The notes beneath the pieces were generated by a model. It was given only the letters and a program-made list of their open reading frames with translations. It had not been told where the DNA came from and did no database searches. DNA of 49,508 bases. Source: Gemmatimonadota bacterium (GTDB taxonomy: Bacteria; Gemmatimonadota; Gemmatimonadetes; Gemmatimonadales; Gemmatimonadaceae). Shown here in pieces: positions 43,255 through 49,088 of this stretch. Within the stretch, counting starts at the first letter, position 1; each line of letters starts with the position of its first letter. The position numbers and the translations under genes were made by a program. The stretch is taken from the NCBI GenBank assembly GCA_021299375.1, contig JAJTGR010000043.1, positions 1-49,508 of the forward strand, in the 5' to 3' direction.

Positions 43255-43904
43255 GGCGCCGCTTCACCAACCACGCGCACCGCCTGGGCAGCCCCGTTGC
43301 GCCGGGTCACCAGCAGCGTCGGTGTGCCGTCGACCGCGAGCTGACCGGCGAGGCGCGCGTCGCTCATCACCAACGGACGCATGGCGCCGCTGTGCAGGCA
43401 GCGCTCGAACTGCGCGGAGTCGAGACCGGCGCTCACCGCCAGACGCCGAAACTCCGGCGCCGGATCGCGTCGATGGCGCCACGCCTCCTGTTGCTCGAGC
43501 AGCGTGCGATTGAGCTGGTCGAAGGCCGCGGCTCCGCCGAGGGCGCCGGCGCAGAACGCGGCCTCGGCGGCATGGGCGCCGCGCAGCAGTCCCGGAATCG
43601 GACTGATCCGCAGCACGAGATTGGCCCGCGACGTCGCGGCGAGCTGCGTCAGCGAGTCACCTCGTGCCATCACGAACGCGCGGAAGCTCGGGCAGGCGTG
43701 GTCGACGAACTCGTGAATCGTGGGACGCAGGGTGTCGATGGCGCTGGCTGGACCGGCGCCTCGGGTGCGGGCGGCGTCGGCCCGACGGATGAGTGGCAGG
43801 TCGGCGCGCGCACTGTCGGCGGCCGAGAGCGGTGACTGGGCCACGCTGGCGGAGCATGGCGCGAGGGCGGCGGTGACGAGCAACAGGAGCAGCGGATTGC
43901 GCAT
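43230..43904 (-). CDS. Secreted DsbA-like thioredoxin-fold protein with a single active-site Cys
   Basis: The protein has 224 aa. Signal peptide NPLLLLLVTAALAPCSASVA. Thioredoxin-fold evidence: IHEFVDHACPSFRAFVMARG in the place of FxDxxCPxC, a helical insertion, and the cis-Pro loop LAVDGTPTLLVTRRNG. The second Cys of CxxC is Phe here, so it cannot be a normal dithiol oxidase; a single-Cys role (isomerase-like, thiol sensor) or only structural use is possible. A box-like sequence (43951-43966) lies upstream. A TTG at 43910 is an alternative start. Confidence 0.65.
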   Translation of the reverse strand: MRNPLLLLLVTAALAPCSASVAQSPLSAADSARADLPLIRRADAARTRGAGPASAIDTLRPTIHEFVDHACPSFRAFVMARGDSLTQLAATSRANLVLRISPIPGLLRGAHAAEAAFCAGALGGAAAFDQLNRTLLEQQEAWRHRRDPAPEFRRLAVSAGLDSAQFERCLHSGAMRPLVMSDARLAGQLAVDGTPTLLVTRRNGAAQAVRVVGEAAPCRASLAP

Positions 43905-43950
43905 GATCAATGGGATCGAGAAGGCCCGTGCCGAACTGGAGCGTTTTTAT

Positions 43951-43966
43951 TGACAGTGGCGTATCA
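43951..43966. promoter_or_regulatory. Weaker Zur-like box
   Basis: TGACAGTGGCGTATCA keeps the TGAnA...TATCA frame of the 33996 element, and its right part TGGCGTATCATG matches TGGCATATCATG there with one change. It lies 47 bp upstream of the DsbA-like gene. No clear promoter is seen, so this is the least certain of the four. Confidence 0.3.
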
Positions 43967-44058
43967 TGAATAGGGAAGGGGCGCGTGGCTCTGGCCGCCG
44001 CGCCGGGCTATTTCGCGACGCAGGCTGAGATGACGAACAGTTTGTCAATCAATCGATC

Positions 44059-44087
44059 TTGCAAGTGGCGAAGCAAAGCGGTACCAT
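44059..44087 (+). promoter_or_regulatory. Promoter of the SmtB-type repressor, leaderless arrangement
   Basis: TTGCAA (44059-44064), 17-bp spacer, TACCAT (44082-44087), exactly six bases to ATG 44094. There is no Shine-Dalgarno sequence. TGTCAATCAATCGATCTTG just upstream is a possible operator region. Confidence 0.5.
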
Positions 44088-44093
44088 ACGCCC

Positions 44094-44441
44094 ATGACCG
44101 ACGTCGACTGCACCGACCTACCCCACATTCCGCTGGCCCAGCGCCCCAGCGTGTCACCCGCGGTGCGGGATCGGGCCGCCCGCATGCTGAGCGCCGCCGG
44201 CGAGCCATCGCGGCTTGCCCTGCTCGAGCAGCTCGAAGGGCGTGAACTGTGTGTGTCGGATCTGGTGCACATCACCGGCGACCCCATGCCGACGATTTCG
44301 CAGCGCTTGCGCGTGCTCAAGACCGAAGGGCTGCTGCGCTCGCGTCGCGAAGGCAAGCACGTGTTCTACACCCTCGCGGACGGGCACGTCCAGGAATTGC
44401 TCCGCAACATCCTGCGCCACGCCGCGGAGCTCGCGGGCTAG
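44094..44441 (+). CDS. ArsR/SmtB-family zinc-sensing repressor
   Basis: The protein has 115 aa. The helix-turn-helix is SDLVHITGDPMPTISQRLRV then LKTEGLLRSRREGKHVFY. The alpha-5 zinc site is complete: Asp96, His98, His109, Glu112, exactly the D-x-H-x10-H-x2-E spacing of SmtB/CzrA. Extra possible ligands are Cys6 and His11 in the N-terminal arm and Cys53 in ELCVSD. Metal binding would release it from DNA and so switch on efflux or storage genes. The first target is probably the His-rich gene right behind it. Confidence 0.92.
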   Translation: MTDVDCTDLPHIPLAQRPSVSPAVRDRAARMLSAAGEPSRLALLEQLEGRELCVSDLVHITGDPMPTISQRLRVLKTEGLLRSRREGKHVFYTLADGHVQELLRNILRHAAELAG

Positions 44442-44521
44442 CCCCATGGTCGCACGCCGCGGGCGCCGCCGAGGGCGACCGCGGATCATCCTCAGCCTCG
44501 GCCCTCCACAGGAGTCGCAAC

Positions 44522-44863
44522 TTGTCACATCACGCCGATCATCCGCACACCCACGGCCCGGGTTGCGGGCACACCGGGGTCCTGCACAACGGGCACGTCG
44601 ACTATCTGCACGACGGGCATCTGCACCATCAGGATGGGACCGTGGTCGAGGAGCATCGCTTCGATGTCTCCGACGCCAATCCCTCGGCCTGCACGCCGTC
44701 GCACCGGTGCGGTGGGCACGATGCGGCGCACGTGCACGGCGTCGGATGCGGTCACCCTCCCGTGCCCCATGGCGATCACATGGACTACCTCGTCGACGGA
44801 CACCTGCATCATCCGCACGACGGGCACTGCGACTTCCACGGGGCCCTCGCCTCGGTGGCCTGA
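44522..44863 (+). CDS. Tiny His-rich metal-binding protein
   Basis: The protein has 113 aa, with about one quarter His. The start is TTG 44522 with AGGAG seven bases before; there is no closer ATG/GTG. It is built of two similar halves: GCGHTGVLHNGHVDYLHDGH and GCGHPPVPHGDHMDYLVDGH, joined by EEHRFDVSDANPSACTPSHR. Cys-Gly-His triplets and HxH pairs are good for zinc buffering. There is no signal peptide, so it should be cytosolic. Similar short proteins accompany ArsR-type genes in other bacteria. Probably a zinc store or chaperone controlled by the SmtB-type repressor. Confidence 0.75.
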   Translation: MSHHADHPHTHGPGCGHTGVLHNGHVDYLHDGHLHHQDGTVVEEHRFDVSDANPSACTPSHRCGGHDAAHVHGVGCGHPPVPHGDHMDYLVDGHLHHPHDGHCDFHGALASVA

Positions 44864-44878
44864 TCGCGCCTCGCGGTC

Positions 44879-44909
44879 GGCGGGCGCGCGTCGGGTACGA
44901 GCGCCCGCC
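44879..44909. terminator. Hairpin between convergent genes
   Basis: A 9-bp stem (GGCGGGCGC at 44879-44887 with GCGCCCGCC at 44901-44909) has a 13-base loop. It lies between the His-rich gene and the DUF3299 gene. There is no T-run. Confidence 0.45.
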
Positions 44910-44944
44910 CGTCGGAGCTCGCCGCGACGCCCGCCGTCCGCCGC

Positions 44945-45565
44945 TCAATCTTCGCGGTAGGGCACGATGCGCTGGCCGGTCATGGTGAACGACACCGCCC
45001 CGTACGGGCTGTTCACCCGCTGCACTTCGAGCAGACCTTCCACCCAGACCGGGTCGAAAAGCGCGAGCGACTTCGGGCCGCCGGCCAGCTTCACGAATAC
45101 CATCTGATTGGGCGGCGGTGGCGGCGTGTGCACGCAGGCGCCGAAATAGGGCACCAGCAGGAACTCCTTGGCCCGCTCCTGGAAATCCTCGAGCGGCACG
45201 ATGAACCCGGGGATGCGTACGCGACGCCCCTTCAGCCGCGCCAACTCAGGCGGGACGCTCGTGGAGCGGTAGTCCAGCAGCCCCAGTAGGCGCCAGTCCA
45301 CGGTGAGTATGGTCGGGTCGGGAGCCTCGTCAGGCGGGGCGTCTGCCGCAGTGTCGCCTGTCGTGCCGGCCACTGGCGCCTGGATCGGGGCGTGGCGCGC
45401 GCCATAGAGTACCTCGGTTGGTAGGGGCGCGGGCCGAACCGACCAGTACGCGGCGAGGATCACCACCACGAGCACCTGCAGTGCGCGCACCACCCGTCGC
45501 CTCCCAGCCGATGGCAACCTCGGAGGAAGGGGGAGCCGGCGTTCGGCGGCGCGCCCGTCCGTCAC
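44945..45565 (-). CDS. DUF3299 protein, membrane-anchored
   Basis: The protein has 206 aa, start GTG 45565, overlapping the MerC-like stop (GTGA). One N-terminal membrane segment (VVRALQVLVVVILAAYWSVR), then a Pro/Asp-rich linker, then the DUF3299 domain: DWRLLGLLDYRSTSVPPELA, IPGFIVPLEDFQERAKEFLL, VPYFGACVHTPPPPPNQMVF, ending TMTGQRIVPYRED. The conserved Cys-x-His in GACVHTPPPPPNQ could be a metal site. As I recall, members are found with ZrgA-type zinc uptake genes. A second copy of the domain is encoded at 48563-49081. Confidence 0.82.
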   Translation of the reverse strand: MTDGRAAERRLPLPPRLPSAGRRRVVRALQVLVVVILAAYWSVRPAPLPTEVLYGARHAPIQAPVAGTTGDTAADAPPDEAPDPTILTVDWRLLGLLDYRSTSVPPELARLKGRRVRIPGFIVPLEDFQERAKEFLLVPYFGACVHTPPPPPNQMVFVKLAGGPKSLALFDPVWVEGLLEVQRVNSPYGAVSFTMTGQRIVPYRED

Positions 45566-46029
45566 GAGGTCGTGGCCGCTGCGTCGCGGGTGGCGCACGG
45601 CGCGCAGACGCGCCCGTCGCGCCAGTTCAGCACATGCGCAGCCACGAGCCCCGCCGCACCGACCACCACCACGAGCGGCTCCACCGTTTCCGAGAGACCG
45701 CTGACGCGTGCGAGCAGCAGCACACCGATGCCGAGCCCGAACAGCACCAGCGGGCGCCGTCGGCCATGGGCGCGGCGTCCGCTGCGCAGCGCCACGGTGC
45801 CGATCACCAGCGACGCACTCAGGAAAGCCCACTCGAGCCAGTCCGACAGCGCCTGTCCGAATCCGAAAAGCGCGAGCATCGCCAGAAAGAAGGCACCGGC
45901 CGCGCAGTGGATGGCGCAGATGACAGACACGGTGATCCCGGCGGCATCGAGCCACACGGCGCGAAGACGTGTCCCGATGCTGATCGTCTGCGGCGCTTGC
46001 ATGTCCACGGCGAGGGGCGATGTAGGCAT
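45562..46029 (-). CDS. MerC-like inner-membrane protein
   Basis: The protein has 155 aa with four predicted membrane helices. The MerC pattern is visible in helix 1 (AGITVSVICAIHCAAGAFFL: Cys-x2-His-Cys). A terminal Cys pair follows (NWRDGRVCAPCATRDA). MerC proteins bring in mercury; relatives without a mer operon probably handle zinc or other soft metals. It carries a TGATAAT box over its promoter and is coupled to a DUF3299 gene, which suggests zinc uptake. Start ATG 46029. Confidence 0.8.
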   Translation of the reverse strand: MPTSPLAVDMQAPQTISIGTRLRAVWLDAAGITVSVICAIHCAAGAFFLAMLALFGFGQALSDWLEWAFLSASLVIGTVALRSGRRAHGRRRPLVLFGLGIGVLLLARVSGLSETVEPLVVVVGAAGLVAAHVLNWRDGRVCAPCATRDAAATTS

Positions 46030-46034
46030 AATTA

Positions 46035-46062
46035 ATGATAATAGCTAATCAATACCCGTCAA
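46035..46062 (-). promoter_or_regulatory. merC-DUF3299 promoter with Zur-like box
   Basis: Minus strand: TTGACG (46062-46057), 16-bp spacer, TATCAT (46040-46035), five bases to ATG 46029. TGATAATAGCTAATCA at 46036-46051 covers the -10. The 13-mer TTAATGATAATAG is shared exactly with the 41212 promoter. Confidence 0.6.
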
Positions 46063-46174
46063 TCCGCCGGTCCGCCGCGCTGCGAGCCAGCGCCGGTCGC
46101 CATTGCCTCCCACCGTCGGCGTTCGCCACCGTGGGGACCGTGGAGAAGGTCGTCGGCGACGCGGGAAACTGTCC

Positions 46175-46225
46175 CAATTGCGTCTGACAGTGCAATTGCA
46201 GCGCGGGCCGATGCGTCGCTAATCT
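46175..46225 (+). promoter_or_regulatory. Transporter promoter with a separate inverted-repeat operator
   Basis: The perfect inverted repeat CAATTGC-N10-GCAATTG (46175-46198) runs into TTGCAG (46196-46201, -35). An 18-bp spacer, TAATCT (46220-46225) and six bases to ATG 46232 follow. It differs from the TGATAAT boxes, so another regulator, perhaps the SmtB-type protein, is expected. Confidence 0.45.
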
Positions 46226-46231
46226 TCCGAC

Positions 46232-48049
46232 ATGTCGGGCCCCGCATTCCTTGCCGCCAGCCTCGGTGCCCTCGCGGCCGGTCCGGTCATCACGTGGTTG
46301 GCGGGGCATCGGACCCAGCTGCTCGCCTTTCTCGACGGCCTCATCCTCGTCGCGATCGGCGGGCTGGTCCTCTTCGCTGTGGTGCCGCACGCCTTGCACG
46401 AGCGCGATCTCGTGGCGGTGGCGTGCATGCTCGCCGGCCTTGTCCTTCCGACGCTGGCCGAACGCCTGTTACACTACGGGGCCCGCCAGACACACGCGGT
46501 GGTCGTCCTGCTCGCGCTGTGTGGGGTGGCGGTCCACTCCGCCCTCGACGGCAGCGCCCTCCGCCAGGCAGGAGATGACCCGGCCAGCGTGCTCGGGTAC
46601 GGCGTGTTGCTGCACCAGATTCCGGTGAGTCTCACCGTCTGGTGGGTCTTGCGGGACCGGCCGCGCGTCGTGGCCTGGGCTGCCCTCGGGTTGATGGCGC
46701 TCACGACCATCGTTGGCTACGCGGCCGAACCGGTCGTGCTCGCGCTGCTGCCGGACTCGGCGGCGCTCTGGTTCGAGGCGCTCGTGGCCGGGTCGCTGCT
46801 GCATGTCATCTCCCACCCGGCGCACGATCACGCGCACGATCACGCGCACGATCACGCGCACGATCACGCGCACGATCACGCACACGACCACGCACACGAC
46901 CACGCACACGACCACGCACACGACCACGCACACGGCGACGCTCCGTGGACGAACGGTATGGGGGCGCTTGCCGGCCTCGGATTGCTCGTCGCGCTCTACC
47001 TTGGCCGTGACGCGTCGGTCGAGGTGCCGGTGGACGGCACCCTGCGCACCTTCTGGTCGCTCCTGCTCGACACCGCCCCGGCCGTACTGTTGGCCTATGT
47101 AGCGGCCGGGCTGCTGCATGCCTTTCTCCCCGCCAGCAGCCTGACGTGGCTGAGCCGCGGTTCCCGGCTCCGGCAAGGCATGGCCGGCATGGCGGTTGGT
47201 CTGCCGTTACCGATCTGTTCCTGCGGCGTGGTGCCGCTCTACCAGCAGATCGTGCAGCAAGGCGCGTCCACGACCGCGGCGATCGCATTTCTCGTGGCCA
47301 CGCCCGAACTGGGTATCGATGCGGTGCTGCTGTCCGTTCCGCTGCTCGGCGCACCGTTCGCTGTCGTGCGTGTGCTGGCGGCCGTTGCGGCCGCATTGAC
47401 GGTGGCGCTGATCATGGGACGCTATGTGCGCAGCCGTGGACGCGCCTTGCCCGTGGCGGCGCCGGTGACCGCCCAACCGACAATTCCCGACCGTATGCGC
47501 CGGGCGGTGCAGATCGGGTTGGGTGAGATGGTCGACCACACCGCGCCGTGGATTCTGGTGGGGCTGCTTCTGGCCGCCCTTGCGATGCCCTTGCTGGAGG
47601 GCTCGTGGCTGACGCGACTGCCGACCGGCGTCGATGTCGTGGTGTTCGCCGTGCTCGGCCTGCCCCTCTACATTTGCGCGTCGGCGTCGACGCCGCTGGT
47701 GGCCGTGCTCGTCGCCGCTGGTGTCTCCCCGGGCGCTGGTCTGGCGCTGTTGCTCACCGGACCGGCCACCAACGTGGCCACGTTGGGTATCCTCACCCGC
47801 ATGCATGGGCGCCGCTTCGCCATTGGCTTTGCGGTGGCCATGAGCGTGAGCGCGGTCGTGCTCGGGTGGCTGACCAATCTGTTTCTGCCCTCGCTCGGTG
47901 CCTCGCAGCCGGCGATCGATGCCGAGCAGCTGGGAACGCCCTGGCAGGTCGCTGCCGTCGCGCTGGTGGCGCTGCTCTACGCGGCGTCGATCGTGCGGCG
48001 CGGTATACGAGGCTTTCTCGGCGAGCTTCGGCTGGCCGAATCGCACTGA
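46232..48049 (+). CDS. ZIP-like / SO_0444-type Cu-Zn permease fusion with (AHDH)9 linker
   Basis: Membrane protein of 605 aa. The N-terminal 195 residues look like a ZIP-type unit (FLDGLILVAIGGLVLFAVVP, GVAVHSALDGSALRQA, LGYGVLLHQIPVSLTVWWVL, LVAGSLLHVISH) with His in membrane helices. Residues 197-232 are nine Ala-His-Asp-His repeats. The C-terminal part (about 250-600) is a permease of the ArsP/SO_0444 efflux type: LPLPICSCGVVPLYQQIVQQ with Cys-x-Cys near 330, ATPELGIDAVLLSVPLLGAP, and a second half-site GLPLYICASASTPLVAVLVA. It probably moves zinc or copper out of the cell, with the His loop as sensor or buffer. It is convergent with the DUF2796 gene; stops are one base apart. Confidence 0.82.
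   Translation: MSGPAFLAASLGALAAGPVITWLAGHRTQLLAFLDGLILVAIGGLVLFAVVPHALHERDLVAVACMLAGLVLPTLAERLLHYGARQTHAVVVLLALCGVAVHSALDGSALRQAGDDPASVLGYGVLLHQIPVSLTVWWVLRDRPRVVAWAALGLMALTTIVGYAAEPVVLALLPDSAALWFEALVAGSLLHVISHPAHDHAHDHAHDHAHDHAHDHAHDHAHDHAHDHAHDHAHGDAPWTNGMGALAGLGLLVALYLGRDASVEVPVDGTLRTFWSLLLDTAPAVLLAYVAAGLLHAFLPASSLTWLSRGSRLRQGMAGMAVGLPLPICSCGVVPLYQQIVQQGASTTAAIAFLVATPELGIDAVLLSVPLLGAPFAVVRVLAAVAAALTVALIMGRYVRSRGRALPVAAPVTAQPTIPDRMRRAVQIGLGEMVDHTAPWILVGLLLAALAMPLLEGSWLTRLPTGVDVVVFAVLGLPLYICASASTPLVAVLVAAGVSPGAGLALLLTGPATNVATLGILTRMHGRRFAIGFAVAMSVSAVVLGWLTNLFLPSLGASQPAIDAEQLGTPWQVAAVALVALLYAASIVRRGIRGFLGELRLAESH
46820..46927 (+). repeat. 12-bp coding tandem repeat (Ala-His-Asp-His x9)
   Basis: Five copies of GCGCACGATCAC are followed by four of GCACACGACCAC. 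Each block is internally uniform but the two use different codons, so they expanded separately. The repeat stays in frame. Confidence 0.95.
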
Positions 48050-48050
48050 C

Positions 48051-48572
48051 TTACGGAATCACCTGGCCGCGATCGCGGCTGATGGTGGCGCCCACCTGCG
48101 CCGTGTCGGACACCAGCTGGATAGCGACCCGGTCGATCCCCGGGAACGCGGCGCTGAAGCCGAAACGGATCGGTTTTCCGGCCACCGGCTTCTTGCAGGC
48201 AATGCGATATTGGGCGCGGACCTCCCCGTGTCCGGACCGCTCCTCCACCACCCGGACCTCCTGCGGCGCGACGGTGCAGCCAAGGGTCGCATCGAAACGC
48301 AGCAGTTGCGCGCCCTGCGTGCGCAGGCGTTGGAGCGCGGCCTCCTGCTTGGCACGCTCGGCGGCGGTGCGCGGCGCGCGCTCGAAGCCGTAGAGATCAT
48401 CGCCGGCTCCGCGAAACTCCGCCGTGCCGCCGGTGCCTTCCATGCCGACGATGAGCGAGGCTTGACCGTGCACGTGTTGGGCGCGCAGGGACGTCGCGCC
48501 CAGTGCGCTGAGGGTGAGCAGGGCGCTTCCCACGGTGAAGGAGCGAGTCAGGGTGCGCGTGGTCAGGGCCAT
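48051..48572 (-). CDS. DUF2796 (ZrgA-like) periplasmic zinc-binding protein
   Basis: The protein has 173 aa. Signal peptide SFTVGSALLTLSALGATSLR, ending AQ. The mature start QHVHGQASLIVGMEG is typical of DUF2796. Further pieces: GAGDDLYGFERAPRTAAERA, RFDATLGCTVAPQEVRVVEE, EVRAQYRIACKKPVAGKPI with two Cys. Known ZrgA proteins carry a long His-rich insert; this one is short of His, so it may be a minimal version. It overlaps the DUF3299 gene by 10 bp. Expected role: zinc capture in the periplasm. Confidence 0.8.
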   Translation of the reverse strand: MALTTRTLTRSFTVGSALLTLSALGATSLRAQHVHGQASLIVGMEGTGGTAEFRGAGDDLYGFERAPRTAAERAKQEAALQRLRTQGAQLLRFDATLGCTVAPQEVRVVEERSGHGEVRAQYRIACKKPVAGKPIRFGFSAAFPGIDRVAIQLVSDTAQVGATISRDRGQVIP

Positions 48573-49081
48573 TTGCCGGTCTTTTCGTAGGGGACGATTC
48601 GGTCGACCCGCATCTGGAAGCCGGCGACGCCGTAGACGGACTTGTATTTGATAACCTGCAGTGTGCCCTCGATCCAGACGGGTTCCATCGTCGATATCCG
48701 CGTCGTGCTCTGCAGGGTCACATACACCAGCTGGTTGGGCGGCGGCGGCGGCAGGTGTACGCAGGCGCCGAAGTAGGGCACCAGCAGGAACTCCTTGGCG
48801 CGCTCCTGAAAGTCCTCGAGAGGCACGACAAAGCCGGCCAGGCGCACCAGCCGACGCTCGAGCGATCGGAGCGTATCGCTCACCTGCCCCGTCTTGAAGT
48901 CGAGGGTACGCAGCACACGCCAATCGATGGTGATGACGTCGGCAGCGGCCGGCCCCACCTCGCCGTGCCTTTCGACCGCGGACGGTCCGCCGATTGCCTG
49001 AGCCGAGGCCACCGGTGTGGCGCCGCACAGGGCAGCGACGCCCAGCATACTCACCGACGACAGCCAGCGACGAACAGGCAT
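48563..49081 (-). CDS. Second DUF3299 protein, secreted
   Basis: The protein has 172 aa. Signal peptide RRWLSSVSMLGVAALCGATP ending ASAQA. The domain is very like the one at 44945: DWRVLRTLDFKTGQVSDTLR, LAGFVVPLEDFQERAKEFLL, VPYFGACVHLPPPPPNQLVY, ending FQMRVDRIVPYEKTGKWP. The Cys-x-His-x-Pro block is kept. It lies between the WD40 gene (7 bp) and the DUF2796 gene (overlap), a three-gene operon. Confidence 0.85.
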   Translation of the reverse strand: MPVRRWLSSVSMLGVAALCGATPVASAQAIGGPSAVERHGEVGPAAADVITIDWRVLRTLDFKTGQVSDTLRSLERRLVRLAGFVVPLEDFQERAKEFLLVPYFGACVHLPPPPPNQLVYVTLQSTTRISTMEPVWIEGTLQVIKYKSVYGVAGFQMRVDRIVPYEKTGKWP

Positions 49082-49088
49082 CAGGGCC

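Noticed and set aside
44945-45955. Longer reading (336 aa) of the DUF3299 gene
   Set aside because: The extra N-terminal part is the shadow of the MerC-like gene in another frame; GTG 45565 overlapping that gene's stop is the better start.
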